From HyVt-477 sp965224605 (GTDB lineage: Bacteria; Pseudomonadota; Gammaproteobacteria; Thiotrichales; Thiotrichaceae), in the NCBI GenBank assembly GCA_965224605.1, contig CBDCZP010000010.1, positions 124,001 through 188,000 of the forward strand: a stretch of 64,000 nt of DNA, given 5' to 3'. A program made the translations under genes and the position numbers. The notes under the pieces were generated by a model, which saw only the letters and a list, made by a program, of their open reading frames with translations, did not search any database and was not told the origin of the DNA. Below are positions 46,729 through 56,244 of the stretch, piece by piece (positions within the stretch are counted from its first letter, which is position 1; each line of letters begins with the position of its first letter).

Positions 46729-49670
46729 TTAAATTAAGTTGGCTGATTTTAGTATGACGTAAAGCACAAGTATAGAAATTCCTACACCTAGTACAAATTG
46801 AAAAATAGCTTTTTTTAATACCGAAGTAACCGTTTTGTTATGCGCATGTCTCGCCTCTGTAACGATATCATCTTCATCACTTGCATTAGCCGATAATGGC
46901 ACCTGTTCTTCTATGACAACGGGTTTAGTGATAGGGAGGGTAGTTGCCTCATTTTTAGATTTTGGGATGAACTTGGTCCACCACCACATTAAGGCGTATG
47001 CCAGAAAACCTATGCCGGCAGTAAGTAGCAATAGCATTGGAGACCAAACCCAGAGCGTCATACTCTTTGAATGATAAACTTTTTCTCCCTGTTTAACGGC
47101 AGCACGTACTGTGTAGGTACCAAACCCCTTATAGGTGTGGGTAATCTCATTGGCTTTAATCCATGTCATATTTTGATCATCGCCCGATTCAAAGTAGTAG
47201 CTATCAGGGATCAATTCCTCGTCACTTAATACCTTAATTTTAATGTCGCTACCTGTACTGACAAATTGTCGAGATACGCTCAAGTGAATTTTTGGATCAG
47301 TTTCAGGCCGTACAATAGATCCATCGACTAACTGAGAATGATTAGTGCCATCTTCTTTGCTAGTATGCCCGCCCGTATTAGCGCCAATATTCGCAACATT
47401 AAGATCACTAACACTTGCCTGAACGACTAACATAGCCGTTGCGGATGACTCTTTATTTTTATCGTCCTTTACATTCAAAGTGACGGTATAAGTACCGGGT
47501 TCAATGCCGGTAGTGTCAAACATGAATTGTTTTTTACTACCCCCATGTTTCGTATCACTAGACCATTCATAATTCAGTGAGCTATTTAAATCATAAGTTG
47601 CGGTACTTACAAACTCAGCATTCGCCCCTTGATTGATTATCTGCATTTCAGGCAGTATTTTAGCAACAGGTAATTCCCAGGCAGGAGACACATCAATACT
47701 CAAGGGTGCTGATTTTGCCAACATGCCTGTATCATTGTAGGCAGTAACCGACACTGAATAAATACCTTCATTCTCAGGTATCCATTGAAACCCTGGTTTA
47801 ACATTAGCTTTTTTCTCAGCATTCATTGTATAGACGTAATGAATATCGGTACTTTCTTCAACCGAAGGCTCTGGTACCAGTTTTGTTGTGAAAGCAACCG
47901 TATCGCCCAGTTTTATAGCAACCGTATCCGCAGATAGAGCAATGGTTGTTTCTTCTTTCTTAGCAGCTGCAATTGTGATGCTTATACTTCTACCCGTAGT
48001 AATACGATCGCCTGCGAGGGGAGATTGTTCTAATACCTGACCTTCACTTACATCACTGCTTTCTCGTTGTTTGATATCACCAAGTTTTAAGCCTGATTGT
48101 TCAAGCAGCGCTCACGAACAGAATCTATGTCTTTCCCTAATAAATCAGGGGCTTTTATTGTTTTAGGAGTGACTTCATACGTTGCAGTGTAGTTTGCAGC
48201 ACTAGAAACTTGTTGCCCTTGAGTATTTTTAACCTCTAATTCAACTGAGTATTTACCTAGGGGCAACGATGATGTGTCGATAGTGAAGGTCGTATTTTCA
48301 CTAGTAAAATTAGCGGATGTCCACGACAAACCAAGCGCATTAGTATCAATTCCCGGATCAACGAATATAGCCGTAAACTCTACCTTTTTACCTTGTTCTA
48401 CAATCATGGAAGCCGGTTGAATATTTACCGTTAGTGGTTTGGTTGGCACTTCTGCTTTACCCACAACAATATTCACACTAGCCCCTTTTTCAAGCTGGCT
48501 CCCCGCTAGCGGATTTTGTTCTATTACTATGCCTTCACCCTCTTTAACGGGTCGCTCAGATACATCCCCCAATTGCAGATTGGCTTGCTCTAGCTGTGTC
48601 TTAATTTCAGCGAGTTTTGTTCCTACAACATCCGGAACGGTTATCAATTTATTATCGGCTAAGCTAATGACTAAAGTGGCTTGAGCTTTAGTCTCGTTGT
48701 TGTTCTTGTCTTTAGTTGTCAAATGCACCAAATAGCTACCCGCTTCCAGATTCCCTGAAGAAATCTCAAACTGTTCAGAGTCGCTACGTTTATCGGTGAA
48801 CTTCCATTTGAACTGATAACCATCACTCGCACTAACGTTACTAGTAAAGACTGCTGTACTTCCCCTTACAACACTTTGACGTTGCGGTGTAATCAAAAGG
48901 CTGGATTGACCATCTTCAGTCTCATTACTAGCCGAGTTATCATTTTTTATATCCTGTGTATTCGCATTGTCTGTTGTGCTGTTTTCTATGCTGTCTTTTG
49001 TACTGTCTTCTGGATTGGCAACAGGCAACTCTATTATCTTGCCGGTATCTGAAGTAGTTTCTGTATTTACAGAGGGTTGATCAACATTAGCAGCGGGAAG
49101 CTCTATAATCTTTCCATCATTATTAGTGCTCTCGTTGTTAGAACTTTCGTTAGAAACTTCACCCGTATTACCCGTTGAGCTATCTGTATCCTTAGCATTG
49201 TCTTCATTACTATCAATAACATTAAAAAATAAAGTTGCATGGGCTTGAACACGTTGTTTATTAGTGACACTTGCCCTTACTCGATGTTTTCCTGGGCTTA
49301 GCGATCCTGTATTAACAATAAAACTACTTCGTGCACTTTTTTGGTTATTACTTGCCCAGTAATAACGTAGATTTGATTGATTACTTTCCAGAGTAAAAGT
49401 AATGGTTTCACCTTTTGTTACCGTAGCATTATCGGTAATAATAAGCGCAGACAGTTTGTTGGTGGCCGGCGGGGGTTTTGCAAAACCCTGTTCACTGGTC
49501 GAAGTAGGTGTGCCTTGTCTCTGGCCTTGCTGATTAGCAGCAGAATCCATTGCTTCCCAAACAGGCTGTGATGGCTTATTGCTACCTGTCTCAGCGCTAG
49601 TTTGTAGAAGAGGAACGATTACCATACCAACTAGCAGTAATAATCTTAAAATATTATGAATGTTTATCAT
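46729..49670 (-). pseudogene. Envelope protein with Ig/PKD-like and PASTA domains, one frameshift
   Basis: From ATG 49670 a signal sequence (ILRLLLLVGMVIVPLLQTSA) precedes repeated Ig/PKD-like beta-domains, a Ser/Asn/Asp-rich low-complexity segment with two NxxIIELP.AN repeats, and PASTA modules (VPDVVGTKLAEIKTQLEQANLQLG). The frame stops at 48087 in a second PASTA module; one missing base at about 48107-48112 accounts for it (LLGKDIDSVRER then, in the shifted frame, LLEQSGLKLGDIKQ). The second frame continues through 46729 and ends with a membrane helix (LGVGISILVLYVILKSA) after a second helix near LLLLTAGIGFLAYALMWWW. Corrected length is about 980 residues. Likely anchored in the inner membrane with its bulk outside the cytoplasm; function unknown. 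TatD-family gene follows. Confidence 0.75.
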
Positions 49671-49908
49671 GTGCCCTATTTTATACCGATTAATAAGAAA
49701 GCTCAGAACAAATCTCAGTGATTTTCTAAGAGCAGACTTAATCAAAGTTTCCTTGATGATCAAAAAACCGAAACGCGGAGTATATCAGCATTTGATTAAA
49801 TGTTCTTCAACGCTTTAGTGACGCCCTGTTGTCCCACTAAAAGTACTATTTGGTCATGGACTTTGGTAGTACAATTGAGACCTCTGTAGTAGAGCATGAG
49901 TAAGTTAG

Positions 49909-50421
49909 ATGTCAAATCCAATCACTATATTTAAGAAATACCTTAGCTGGCTACCCGATGGGAAACGGCTTGAATGGTATCCTGCCTGGTGGCTCATGCG
50001 CATAAAAGTACTTGAGCTATCTGATAACTGGCGACACATCAGGATATTTTTACCGCTGACTTGGATAGCAAAAAATACGGGGAATTCAATGTTTGGAGGA
50101 TTTCAGGCATCATTGGCTGATCCTATCGCACCCCTTGCCTGTGCGCGTATCTTTGACGATTATGCAGTATGGACACGACACCTCAGTATTGATTTCATCA
50201 AACCGGGTAACACTGATCTTGAATTACGCTTCGACTTCCCGAAAGAAAAAGAACAGGAAATTAAGCAACAATTAGCCCGTAAAGGTAGAAGCACACCTTC
50301 TTTTGAATATGGTCTTTATACGACTGATGGTACTTTATGTACAAAAGTCATCTGTGTCGTTGCAATCAGACCACGGGGTTATTTAAACACTACTAAAAAC
50401 ACTCAAACAAATATGGGTTAA
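49909..50421 (+). CDS. DUF4442 hotdog-fold protein (thioesterase-like)
   Basis: A 170-residue protein of the PaaI-like hotdog family grouped as DUF4442: WYPAWWLMRIKVLELSDNWRHIRIFLPLTW, then NTGNSMFGGFQASLADPIAPLACARIF and the WTRHLSIDFIKPGNTDL strand. Related proteins are predicted to hydrolyse acyl-CoA thioesters, but no activity is established for this subgroup. The Nudix gene starts 4 bases after its stop, so they are co-transcribed and probably coupled. Starts at ATG 49909. Confidence 0.82.
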   Translation: MSNPITIFKKYLSWLPDGKRLEWYPAWWLMRIKVLELSDNWRHIRIFLPLTWIAKNTGNSMFGGFQASLADPIAPLACARIFDDYAVWTRHLSIDFIKPGNTDLELRFDFPKEKEQEIKQQLARKGRSTPSFEYGLYTTDGTLCTKVICVVAIRPRGYLNTTKNTQTNMG

Positions 50422-50425
50422 TTTC

Positions 50426-51286
50426 ATGAGCTATTTACAACGGATCGAAGCATGTAATCAATATGACTTAAGCATCTATAAAAAATTCGAAATACAAAAT
50501 GAAAATCTTGGCTGGGTTAACCCGGCATTCTGTAATCAATTATCTAACTATCCAGATGTTTTCGTCATCACCGATACATCAATTACTTTTCATAAAGAAC
50601 TCAATACCGCTGACAAAATGACCTCCGCAGCAGCTAAAGTATTCTCTGAATTACATCAACAAGGAATCATAGATACCTGGGTTGATGAGATTTATCCAGT
50701 GCTCATGAGATTTGCAGAAACTCCGCGTATGTTTGTAGAAAGAGCAGCAACATCCTATCTAGGGATTAAAAGCTTTGGGGTACATGTAAACGGGCTAGTT
50801 GAAAAAGAGGATGGGGTTTATGTTTGGGTAGGTACACGCACAATGGATAAACCATTTTGGCCAGGTAAACTAGACCAAATGGTTGCGGGTGGACAACCCG
50901 CAGGAATGGGTTTACTAGACAATTTAGTGAAAGAGGCTGCTGAAGAGGCAAACATTCCTGAGCAACTCGCCCGACAAGCTAACTACATCACCTCTTTAAG
51001 CTATTGTTATGAAGGCAACCGCGGGATAAACCCTGATACCCTATTTGTTTATGACCTGTGGTTGCCAGAATCCTTTATCCCGAAAAATACCGACGGAGAA
51101 GTGTCTTCATTTCAACTGATAAGTATTGAAAAATTAGCTACGATCGTAGAACACACGACTGAATTTAAAGAAAACTGCGATTTGGTTAATATTGATCTAC
51201 TTCTTCGTCACGGACTCATTGCATCGAGACATCCTGATTATGATGAAATAAAAAGAAGACTCTATTTGCCAGTTGTAGACTTGTAG
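50426..51286 (+). CDS. DUF4743/Nudix hydrolase
   Basis: A 286-residue protein. The N-terminal ~115 residues (RIEACNQYDLSIYKKFEI...GWVNPAF) match the DUF4743 domain seen in Nudix proteins related to the yeast TNR3 N-terminus. The Nudix domain covers about 115-265 with the box GGQPAGMGLLDNLVKEAAEEA, carrying the REAxEE-type glutamates that bind metal. Eukaryotic relatives damage-control thiamine diphosphate analogues; that substrate is plausible but not shown. Second gene of the pair with the DUF4442 protein. Confidence 0.88.
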   Translation: MSYLQRIEACNQYDLSIYKKFEIQNENLGWVNPAFCNQLSNYPDVFVITDTSITFHKELNTADKMTSAAAKVFSELHQQGIIDTWVDEIYPVLMRFAETPRMFVERAATSYLGIKSFGVHVNGLVEKEDGVYVWVGTRTMDKPFWPGKLDQMVAGGQPAGMGLLDNLVKEAAEEANIPEQLARQANYITSLSYCYEGNRGINPDTLFVYDLWLPESFIPKNTDGEVSSFQLISIEKLATIVEHTTEFKENCDLVNIDLLLRHGLIASRHPDYDEIKRRLYLPVVDL

Positions 51287-51322
51287 ACTTGTAGACCCAA
51301 AGTAAACCAAAGCCTGTATCAT

Positions 51323-51347
51323 GTAGCGCCCTGAGCTTGTCGAAGGG
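51323..51347. repeat. Dispersed repeat CTGAGCTTGTCGAAGG
   Basis: The inverse of the sequence in the PKS-oxoamine synthase gap at 12160. The flanks also share a CACTTA element. It lies between the Nudix gene and the small gene at 51474. Confidence 0.55.
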
Positions 51348-51473
51348 TCTGCAAAGTGGCACTTAGTGCTTTAAAAAAACCAGACTCCTAAATTCTTGGC
51401 TTAGGTAGATGAGTTGGTAATCAGCTATAGCTATACCATTGAATTATAATAAATATAAATAACAAGGGGCTTT

Positions 51474-51809
51474 ATGAAGAATAACAACGCAGTAAAAAAC
51501 AGTGTGGAAATCCGTCTTGTTATTGAAAAAGCTTTGGAGAAAGGCCAATTCCGACAAGATAGTGGACAACTGATTTTCAATGGTTGCAACTACGCTGATG
51601 ATATTATTTCAGCGGTACAATATGTACAAGGTTTGGACATTTACGATGATGAGAAGAGTTTGTCTGAAGTTATTGAACTGATTGAATCTAATATTAAGGA
51701 CTATACCCACATATACAATGACACAGAAGGATTCGGTCAGGGCACGATTGCTGGAATCATCAATCAAATTCAGGAACTGAATAGAACGTGTATTCATCAA
51801 TTAACCTAG
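51474..51809 (+). CDS. Small acidic protein of unknown function
   Basis: A 111-residue protein with AAGGGGC just upstream of ATG 51474. I do not recognise a family. It is mostly helical and acidic, with EIRLVIEKALEKGQF, DDIISAVQYVQGLDIYDDEKS and a conserved-looking end DYTHIYNDTEGFGQGTIAGI. It has no signal peptide or membrane segment. The last 39 codons are duplicated in a fragment at 52968-53084, which suggests the gene family has been copied locally. No operon partner. Confidence 0.6.
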   Translation: MKNNNAVKNSVEIRLVIEKALEKGQFRQDSGQLIFNGCNYADDIISAVQYVQGLDIYDDEKSLSEVIELIESNIKDYTHIYNDTEGFGQGTIAGIINQIQELNRTCIHQLT

Positions 51810-51914
51810 ATTAATGATTAAAAATATAACCCTCTAACTAGGGTGATTAGGCGAAGACATCACCAGATCATAAATGGTTCTAGTCAGTACCGACATGCAG
51901 TGTTACATGTCAAT

Positions 51915-51959
51915 TACTACATTTAGTCGTATATATTATTTCAACAACTAAATGTAGCA
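51915..51959. repeat. Hairpin CTACATTTAGT / ACTAAATGTAG
   Basis: Perfect 11-base arms (51917-51927 and 51947-51957) around a 19-base AT-rich loop. It lies between convergent genes and has no T tract on either side of the stem. Confidence 0.6.
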
Positions 51960-52047
51960 ACTTGCAAGAATACCTCTGAAGGAAGTCTGAGTAGATATGC
52001 TAGTCAATATATCTGAGACTGACTATGTCTATAATTAGACTAGTTGT

Positions 52048-52650
52048 TTATGTAGGATTGTTACCTAACCAAGCTTGAACATCATCTTGATCGATCGCTC
52101 CACTACCATCAAAGTCACCAATGGTTTCTGAAAACCAGTCAAAGAAGCCTTGACCTGTAGCACCTGTATCACCTGTAGCACCGTCGTTGCCATTAGTACC
52201 ATCATTCCCATCAGCACCGTCGTTGCCATTAGTACCATCATTCCCATCAGCACCATCTTTGCCATCAGCACCAGAAACACCCGTATCTCCTTTTACTCCC
52301 TGCAAACCACAAGTGACCTTTACAGAAGAAACAGTATCGTTGCCTATTGGGTTATCACGCAAATCAAAATCTCCAGATGTAAATATTTCAGAAGTGCCTC
52401 TATAGTCGACATGTTGATACAGCACCACCAGACATCCCAAAGGTACATTAAGTGAACTGATAGCATCATTCCCAATTTGATTATCACGTAAATCAGAATC
52501 ATCTGATGAAATCATTTCAGAGCTACCAGCAATACCACCATTAAAATTAACATGTTGATATAGCGTGACGCTTATAGTTTCTGCAAATAGACTATTGCTA
52601 CTTATGAAGAAAATACCTAGTATCAATAAATTTCGTGCATACTTTTTCAT
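52048..52650 (-). CDS. Exported beta/gamma-crystallin, collagen-like and EF-hand-like protein
   Basis: A 200-residue protein with GGAG before ATG 52650. A signal peptide (LLILGIFFISSNSLFA) is followed by two beta/gamma-crystallin-type repeats (ISVTLYQHVNFNGG...DDSDLRDNQIGNDAISSLNV and CLVVLYQHVDYRGTSEIF...DFDLRDNPIGNDTVSSVKV), then about 45 residues of Gly-X-Y collagen-like repeats (GDTGVSGADGKDGADGNDG and on), and a C-terminal DFDGSGAIDQDDVQAWLG loop that resembles a dockerin/EF-hand calcium site. The crystallin folds often bind Ca2+. Likely an extracellular or surface protein. It lies between two 117-bp direct repeats. Confidence 0.82.
   Translation of the reverse strand: MKKYARNLLILGIFFISSNSLFAETISVTLYQHVNFNGGIAGSSEMISSDDSDLRDNQIGNDAISSLNVPLGCLVVLYQHVDYRGTSEIFTSGDFDLRDNPIGNDTVSSVKVTCGLQGVKGDTGVSGADGKDGADGNDGTNGNDGADGNDGTNGNDGATGDTGATGQGFFDWFSETIGDFDGSGAIDQDDVQAWLGNNPT
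52179..52263. repeat. 36-bp tandem repeat encoding the collagen-like segment
   Basis: The unit beginning CCGTCGTTGCCATTAG starts at 52181 and again at 52217, two copies plus a partial third. Each encodes four Gly-X-Y triplets, so length changes stay in frame. Confidence 0.85.
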
Positions 52651-52737
52651 TTTCTATCTCCAAATTAAGAATAAGAGTATTGTCAAGTTTATTGAAGACA
52701 TTTAAGTGATTGATTTTTAACCGATATGCAAGGATGC

Positions 52738-52756
52738 ATTCCAGATATACTGGAAT
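52738..52756. promoter_or_regulatory. Palindrome ATTCCAG-ATATA-CTGGAAT
   Basis: Perfect 7-base arms with a 5-base spacer, about 90 bases upstream of the crystallin/collagen gene start. Possible repressor site or promoter element. Confidence 0.4.
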
Positions 52757-52967
52757 ATATGTTTTATGCTAGGCGCTCAAGCTTTGATTTTGGACTGATT
52801 ATATTTATGGAACACAGTAAGGAAACATAGCGACGAAGATATGACCAGCACTTACTTTTAAATCAAGGTCAGAGTATATAAGTCACATGAGATTATGATT
52901 TGGCACTGTACTAATACCTCGCTTTCTAGGAAACGAGAAGGTAGTGAGAGGAGTTGCCACAGGATTG

Positions 52968-53084
52968 TTGATTGTAAATCTAATATTAATGACTATACCC
53001 GCATATACAATGACACAGAAGGATTGGGTCAGGGCACGATTGCTGGAATCATCAATCAAATTCAGGAACTGAAATAGAACGTGT
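52968..53084 (+). pseudogene. Duplicated 3' fragment of the gene at 51474
   Basis: About 117 bases are nearly identical to 51676-51792, the end of the small unknown gene, including the DYTxIYNDTEGxGQGTIAGI stretch, and the frame ends in a stop after ELK. There is no start codon or upstream similarity, so it is a truncated copy. Confidence 0.8.
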
Positions 53085-53124
53085 AAGCAAGTATTTTTTA
53101 GGCATCCGATGTACTAACACTGTA

Positions 53125-54648
53125 TTAACGATGCAAAAATGCAACCCATTGACTAGTGCTAGGCTCCATGATATCCAGAATGATTGCCGGATAGACTCCA
53201 AGAGTGACTATTAACAGTAGTAAGGTAATCACGACAACCATCTCGCGGCGTTGTAGATCTTTTGATTCGGCTACAATGCTGCTGGTAACAGGACCAAGAA
53301 AAGCGCGTCTGAATATCGTCAGTAAATAACCTGCACCCAGAATAACGCCAAACAACGCCGCTATCCCTGCTCCGGTATGATTTTTTAGTGAGCTGATCAG
53401 CATCATGAACTCCGCAGGAAAACCACTGGTTCCGGGCATTCCTATACTGGCCACTCCAAAGATAAAGAAGAAGGTTGCCAACATTGGCATCGTAGTAGCA
53501 ACTCCTCCCAGGCTAACCACTTCCGTCGTACCTGTTCGAGCATGCAAGAAACCAACAATCAGAAACAAGCCACCCGATATAAACGTGAAATTTAATAGCT
53601 GAAATATCGCTCCCTGAATGCCTTGTATATCAAATGAAGCAAGGCTAAGAACGACCAAACCGATGTGGCTGATACTTGAATAAGCCAACATGCTACGCAG
53701 GTTGGTTTGTTGCATCGCCATCAAGGCACCATAGATAATTCCAATAACACCTAACCCCGCAAACAGCCAGTGAAAAGTAACAGCGGCATCGGGAGCTAAT
53801 GGAATAGTAAATCGAATGAGACCGTAAGCACCTAATTTTAAGCCCGTCATAATGGCACCAATCGCTACTGGGCCTTCCATAGCCAAGACAGGTAACCAAG
53901 TATGAAAGGGAAATAATGGTGTTTTAAATGCAAAACCAATAAAGAGCAAAAAAAAGATCAATGTTTGTTGCGACGCTGGTAACGGGTTTTTTAGCAAGGT
54001 TTGGTAATCAAAGACTAAACCATTTTCTGGCATACCTGCTTGTGCGCCAAGTGCTAACAGAATGAACCCAAAGAGTAACGGGATTCCACCCACCATCATT
54101 AGCAGGATGTATTTAGTGGCGGCATAGCGACGATTTGGACCTTTTCCCCATAATGCAATGAGGAAATAAATGGGTATTAAAGTGAGTTCCCAAAATAGTA
54201 TAAACAAGATGGTGTCTATGGCTACAAATATACCCAGCGTTGCCATTTGCAATAACAAAAGCAAACTGTAATACACCTGTGGCATATGATGTATGCGCTT
54301 CCATGAGGCGATAGTAATCGCCATAAACAACAAGCATGATAACGGTAGAAAGAAAATGGAAATACCGTCCACTCCTACCTGATAATTAATATTTAAAGTA
54401 GGTATCCACGCATGTTTTTCTACAAATTGAAAACCAGCAGCAACTTCATTGCCCTGTTGATAAAAACTTAATAACAGCATCAATGCGATAAGAAGACTCA
54501 CCGCTGATGTGATCAAAGCTATCCATTTTGATCTGTTACCCCCCTTATTATCATTGTCACTGAAAAAAGAAAACAGCCAGATTAATGCGATACCAACAGG
54601 CATGCTTGCTAATAAATAAGTAATAACGGGAGGTTGTGTAATTAGCAT
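53125..54648 (-). CDS. NuoM/MrpD-like proton-antiporter subunit (DAB operon)
   Basis: A 507-residue antiporter-like protein with about 14 membrane helices. It has the helix-5 Glu (ILFWELTLIPIYFL) and the helix-7 Lys in GFAFKTPLFPFHTWLP that form the proton path in NuoM and MrpD. AAGGTG precedes ATG 54648. It is the last of five minus-strand genes with DabA and DabB, 27 bases after the previous gene. Housekeeping complex I is not indicated because no hydrophilic Nuo subunits are present. It probably forms part of the membrane sector that powers bicarbonate uptake. Confidence 0.85.
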   Translation of the reverse strand: MLITQPPVITYLLASMPVGIALIWLFSFFSDNDNKGGNRSKWIALITSAVSLLIALMLLLSFYQQGNEVAAGFQFVEKHAWIPTLNINYQVGVDGISIFFLPLSCLLFMAITIASWKRIHHMPQVYYSLLLLLQMATLGIFVAIDTILFILFWELTLIPIYFLIALWGKGPNRRYAATKYILLMMVGGIPLLFGFILLALGAQAGMPENGLVFDYQTLLKNPLPASQQTLIFFLLFIGFAFKTPLFPFHTWLPVLAMEGPVAIGAIMTGLKLGAYGLIRFTIPLAPDAAVTFHWLFAGLGVIGIIYGALMAMQQTNLRSMLAYSSISHIGLVVLSLASFDIQGIQGAIFQLLNFTFISGGLFLIVGFLHARTGTTEVVSLGGVATTMPMLATFFFIFGVASIGMPGTSGFPAEFMMLISSLKNHTGAGIAALFGVILGAGYLLTIFRRAFLGPVTSSIVAESKDLQRREMVVVITLLLLIVTLGVYPAIILDIMEPSTSQWVAFLHR

Positions 54649-54675
54649 AAAAACACCTTAGGTGATTTGACTACC

Positions 54676-56244
54676 TTATTTATTGTAAAGAGCATGCAAT
54701 CCTTCCAGCGGAGTTTCAATCAAATCCAGCCATGGGTCAGAATGGAAACCGGTTATGACCAGAACAGCCAATAAAATCATAGCGACGCTACGCTCACCCC
54801 ACGTAGTTGTTTCAAGATAGCTCTCGGATGCAGGCGTTTCTCTGGGAGTAAGAAACGCTCGCTGAAATGACCACAACAAGAAGCCAGCAGCAATAACATT
54901 CCCTAAAGCAGCAACAACCGTAATAAGCGCCCCGAAGCGCTCCATAGCCGCTTCTAGAATTAAATGCACTGCATCAAACCCCGGTGTTCCAGGCATACCG
55001 ACAATAGCTAATCCAGCCAATAGGAATGTCACGCCAATCATAGGAATCGTATCGAACAAGCCGCCTAAACGAGATAGCAATAAACTCTTGCTACGTCTAA
55101 AAACGAAGCCTGTCATAAACACCAAACCAACAATGGCAATACCGAAGTTTACAGAAAGCAGAACACTGCCTTGAAAAGCCGTATGACCCAAACTAAACAA
55201 GCCGATAATAAGTATGCTGGTATGTGAGATAACCGCAAAAGCTAGTAGGCGACGTAGATTTTTTTGCATAAAAGCAAGAATAGCCGCATAAAACACACCG
55301 ATGACTGCAAAAGCAATGATGTAACGTTGCCATTGGATAATGGCTTCTGGGGTGAGTGTAAATACAAACCGTAACATGCCATAAATACCCACTTTTAAGC
55401 CCAGCATCACCGCAGGAGCCAGCGCTACATTACCGTGTGTTGCAAAAATAGGTAGCCAGCCATGCAACGGGAAAAGCGGTGTACGTATAGCAAAACCGTA
55501 AAATAGCAGAAAGAAAATAATACTTTGTAATGCGATGGGTACTTTTACATTAAGTAGGTTAAACAGATCAAAATCCCACTGGTTACCCGTTGCATCGGCA
55601 TAGTTCCAGCCCAACATGAGTGTGCCCGCAAGGAGTAATACAATGCCCACCAGCATAAACTGGATGTAGCGAGCTCGCGCCAGATCCTTTTCAGGCGAAC
55701 TTGCCCAATGCAACAACATATAGGCAACCAAAATCAATTCTATCGCTGAGAAAACTACAAACCACATGAGATTCATTGTGGTGAACAACGTCATTAATAC
55801 AGCTTCTGTTGCCAGTATAGTCGGTAATAACTTGGGTAGTTCCTGTATTTTCCGAGCCAGCGAATACAGCACTAGCATGGCGGAAATAAAAGCGGTCAGC
55901 AGAATAAACAGCAGACTGACACCATCAATTGCCGCATGATATCCCGGCAGAAAAGGCAGGTGCTCGGCATATTGCATGCTGGATTCTTGTATATCAAAGC
56001 CGTGATACACCATGATCGCCAGGATGAGTTCTGCACTCACCGTGAGAATAGTAATGAGAGTCACTAAAGCCGTGTTGCGTGCTAACAGTGCAATAATGGC
56101 AGCGACTAAGGGTAATAATTGTAAAACAGCCAAAACAGGATAATCCAGCTGTGTATTCCATAGTATTTCTGTCAAAGTGTAGCCTGCATCTGCATGCGTG
56201 ATGTTGATTGGTATTGTATCCAGAGATGTCGTTGTCGTAATCAT
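54676..56244 (-). CDS. NuoM/MrpD-like subunit with Arg replacing the TM7 lysine
   Basis: A 522-residue protein from ATG 56244, which overlaps the dabB stop by one base (TGATG); a TTG one codon upstream is possible. About 14 membrane helices. The helix-5 Glu is present in VFSAIELILVAYMLL, but the helix-7 motif is GFAIRTPLFPLHGWLP, so Arg stands where NuoM and its neighbours here have Lys. FMQKNLRRLLAFAVISHTSI near the middle matches the antiporter family. It is translated with dabB and probably forms part of the same membrane complex. Confidence 0.85.
   Translation of the reverse strand: MITTTTSLDTIPINITHADAGYTLTEILWNTQLDYPVLAVLQLLPLVAAIIALLARNTALVTLITILTVSAELILAIMVYHGFDIQESSMQYAEHLPFLPGYHAAIDGVSLLFILLTAFISAMLVLYSLARKIQELPKLLPTILATEAVLMTLFTTMNLMWFVVFSAIELILVAYMLLHWASSPEKDLARARYIQFMLVGIVLLLAGTLMLGWNYADATGNQWDFDLFNLLNVKVPIALQSIIFFLLFYGFAIRTPLFPLHGWLPIFATHGNVALAPAVMLGLKVGIYGMLRFVFTLTPEAIIQWQRYIIAFAVIGVFYAAILAFMQKNLRRLLAFAVISHTSILIIGLFSLGHTAFQGSVLLSVNFGIAIVGLVFMTGFVFRRSKSLLLSRLGGLFDTIPMIGVTFLLAGLAIVGMPGTPGFDAVHLILEAAMERFGALITVVAALGNVIAAGFLLWSFQRAFLTPRETPASESYLETTTWGERSVAMILLAVLVITGFHSDPWLDLIETPLEGLHALYNK

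Larger units (their letters stand above)
52651..53124. other. Intergenic region with operator-like palindrome and duplicated gene fragment
   Basis: A 474-base gap. It contains a palindrome at 52738-52756 upstream of the crystallin gene and the duplicated fragment at 52968-53084; the rest shows nothing else supportable. Confidence 0.5.

Noticed and set aside
52179..52263. Repeated units in the crystallin gene looking like a CRISPR array
   Set aside because: The 36-base units are contiguous with no spacers, lie in frame inside a protein gene and encode Gly-X-Y triplets. The 33177 minisatellite likewise has no spacers, and no cas gene is present.
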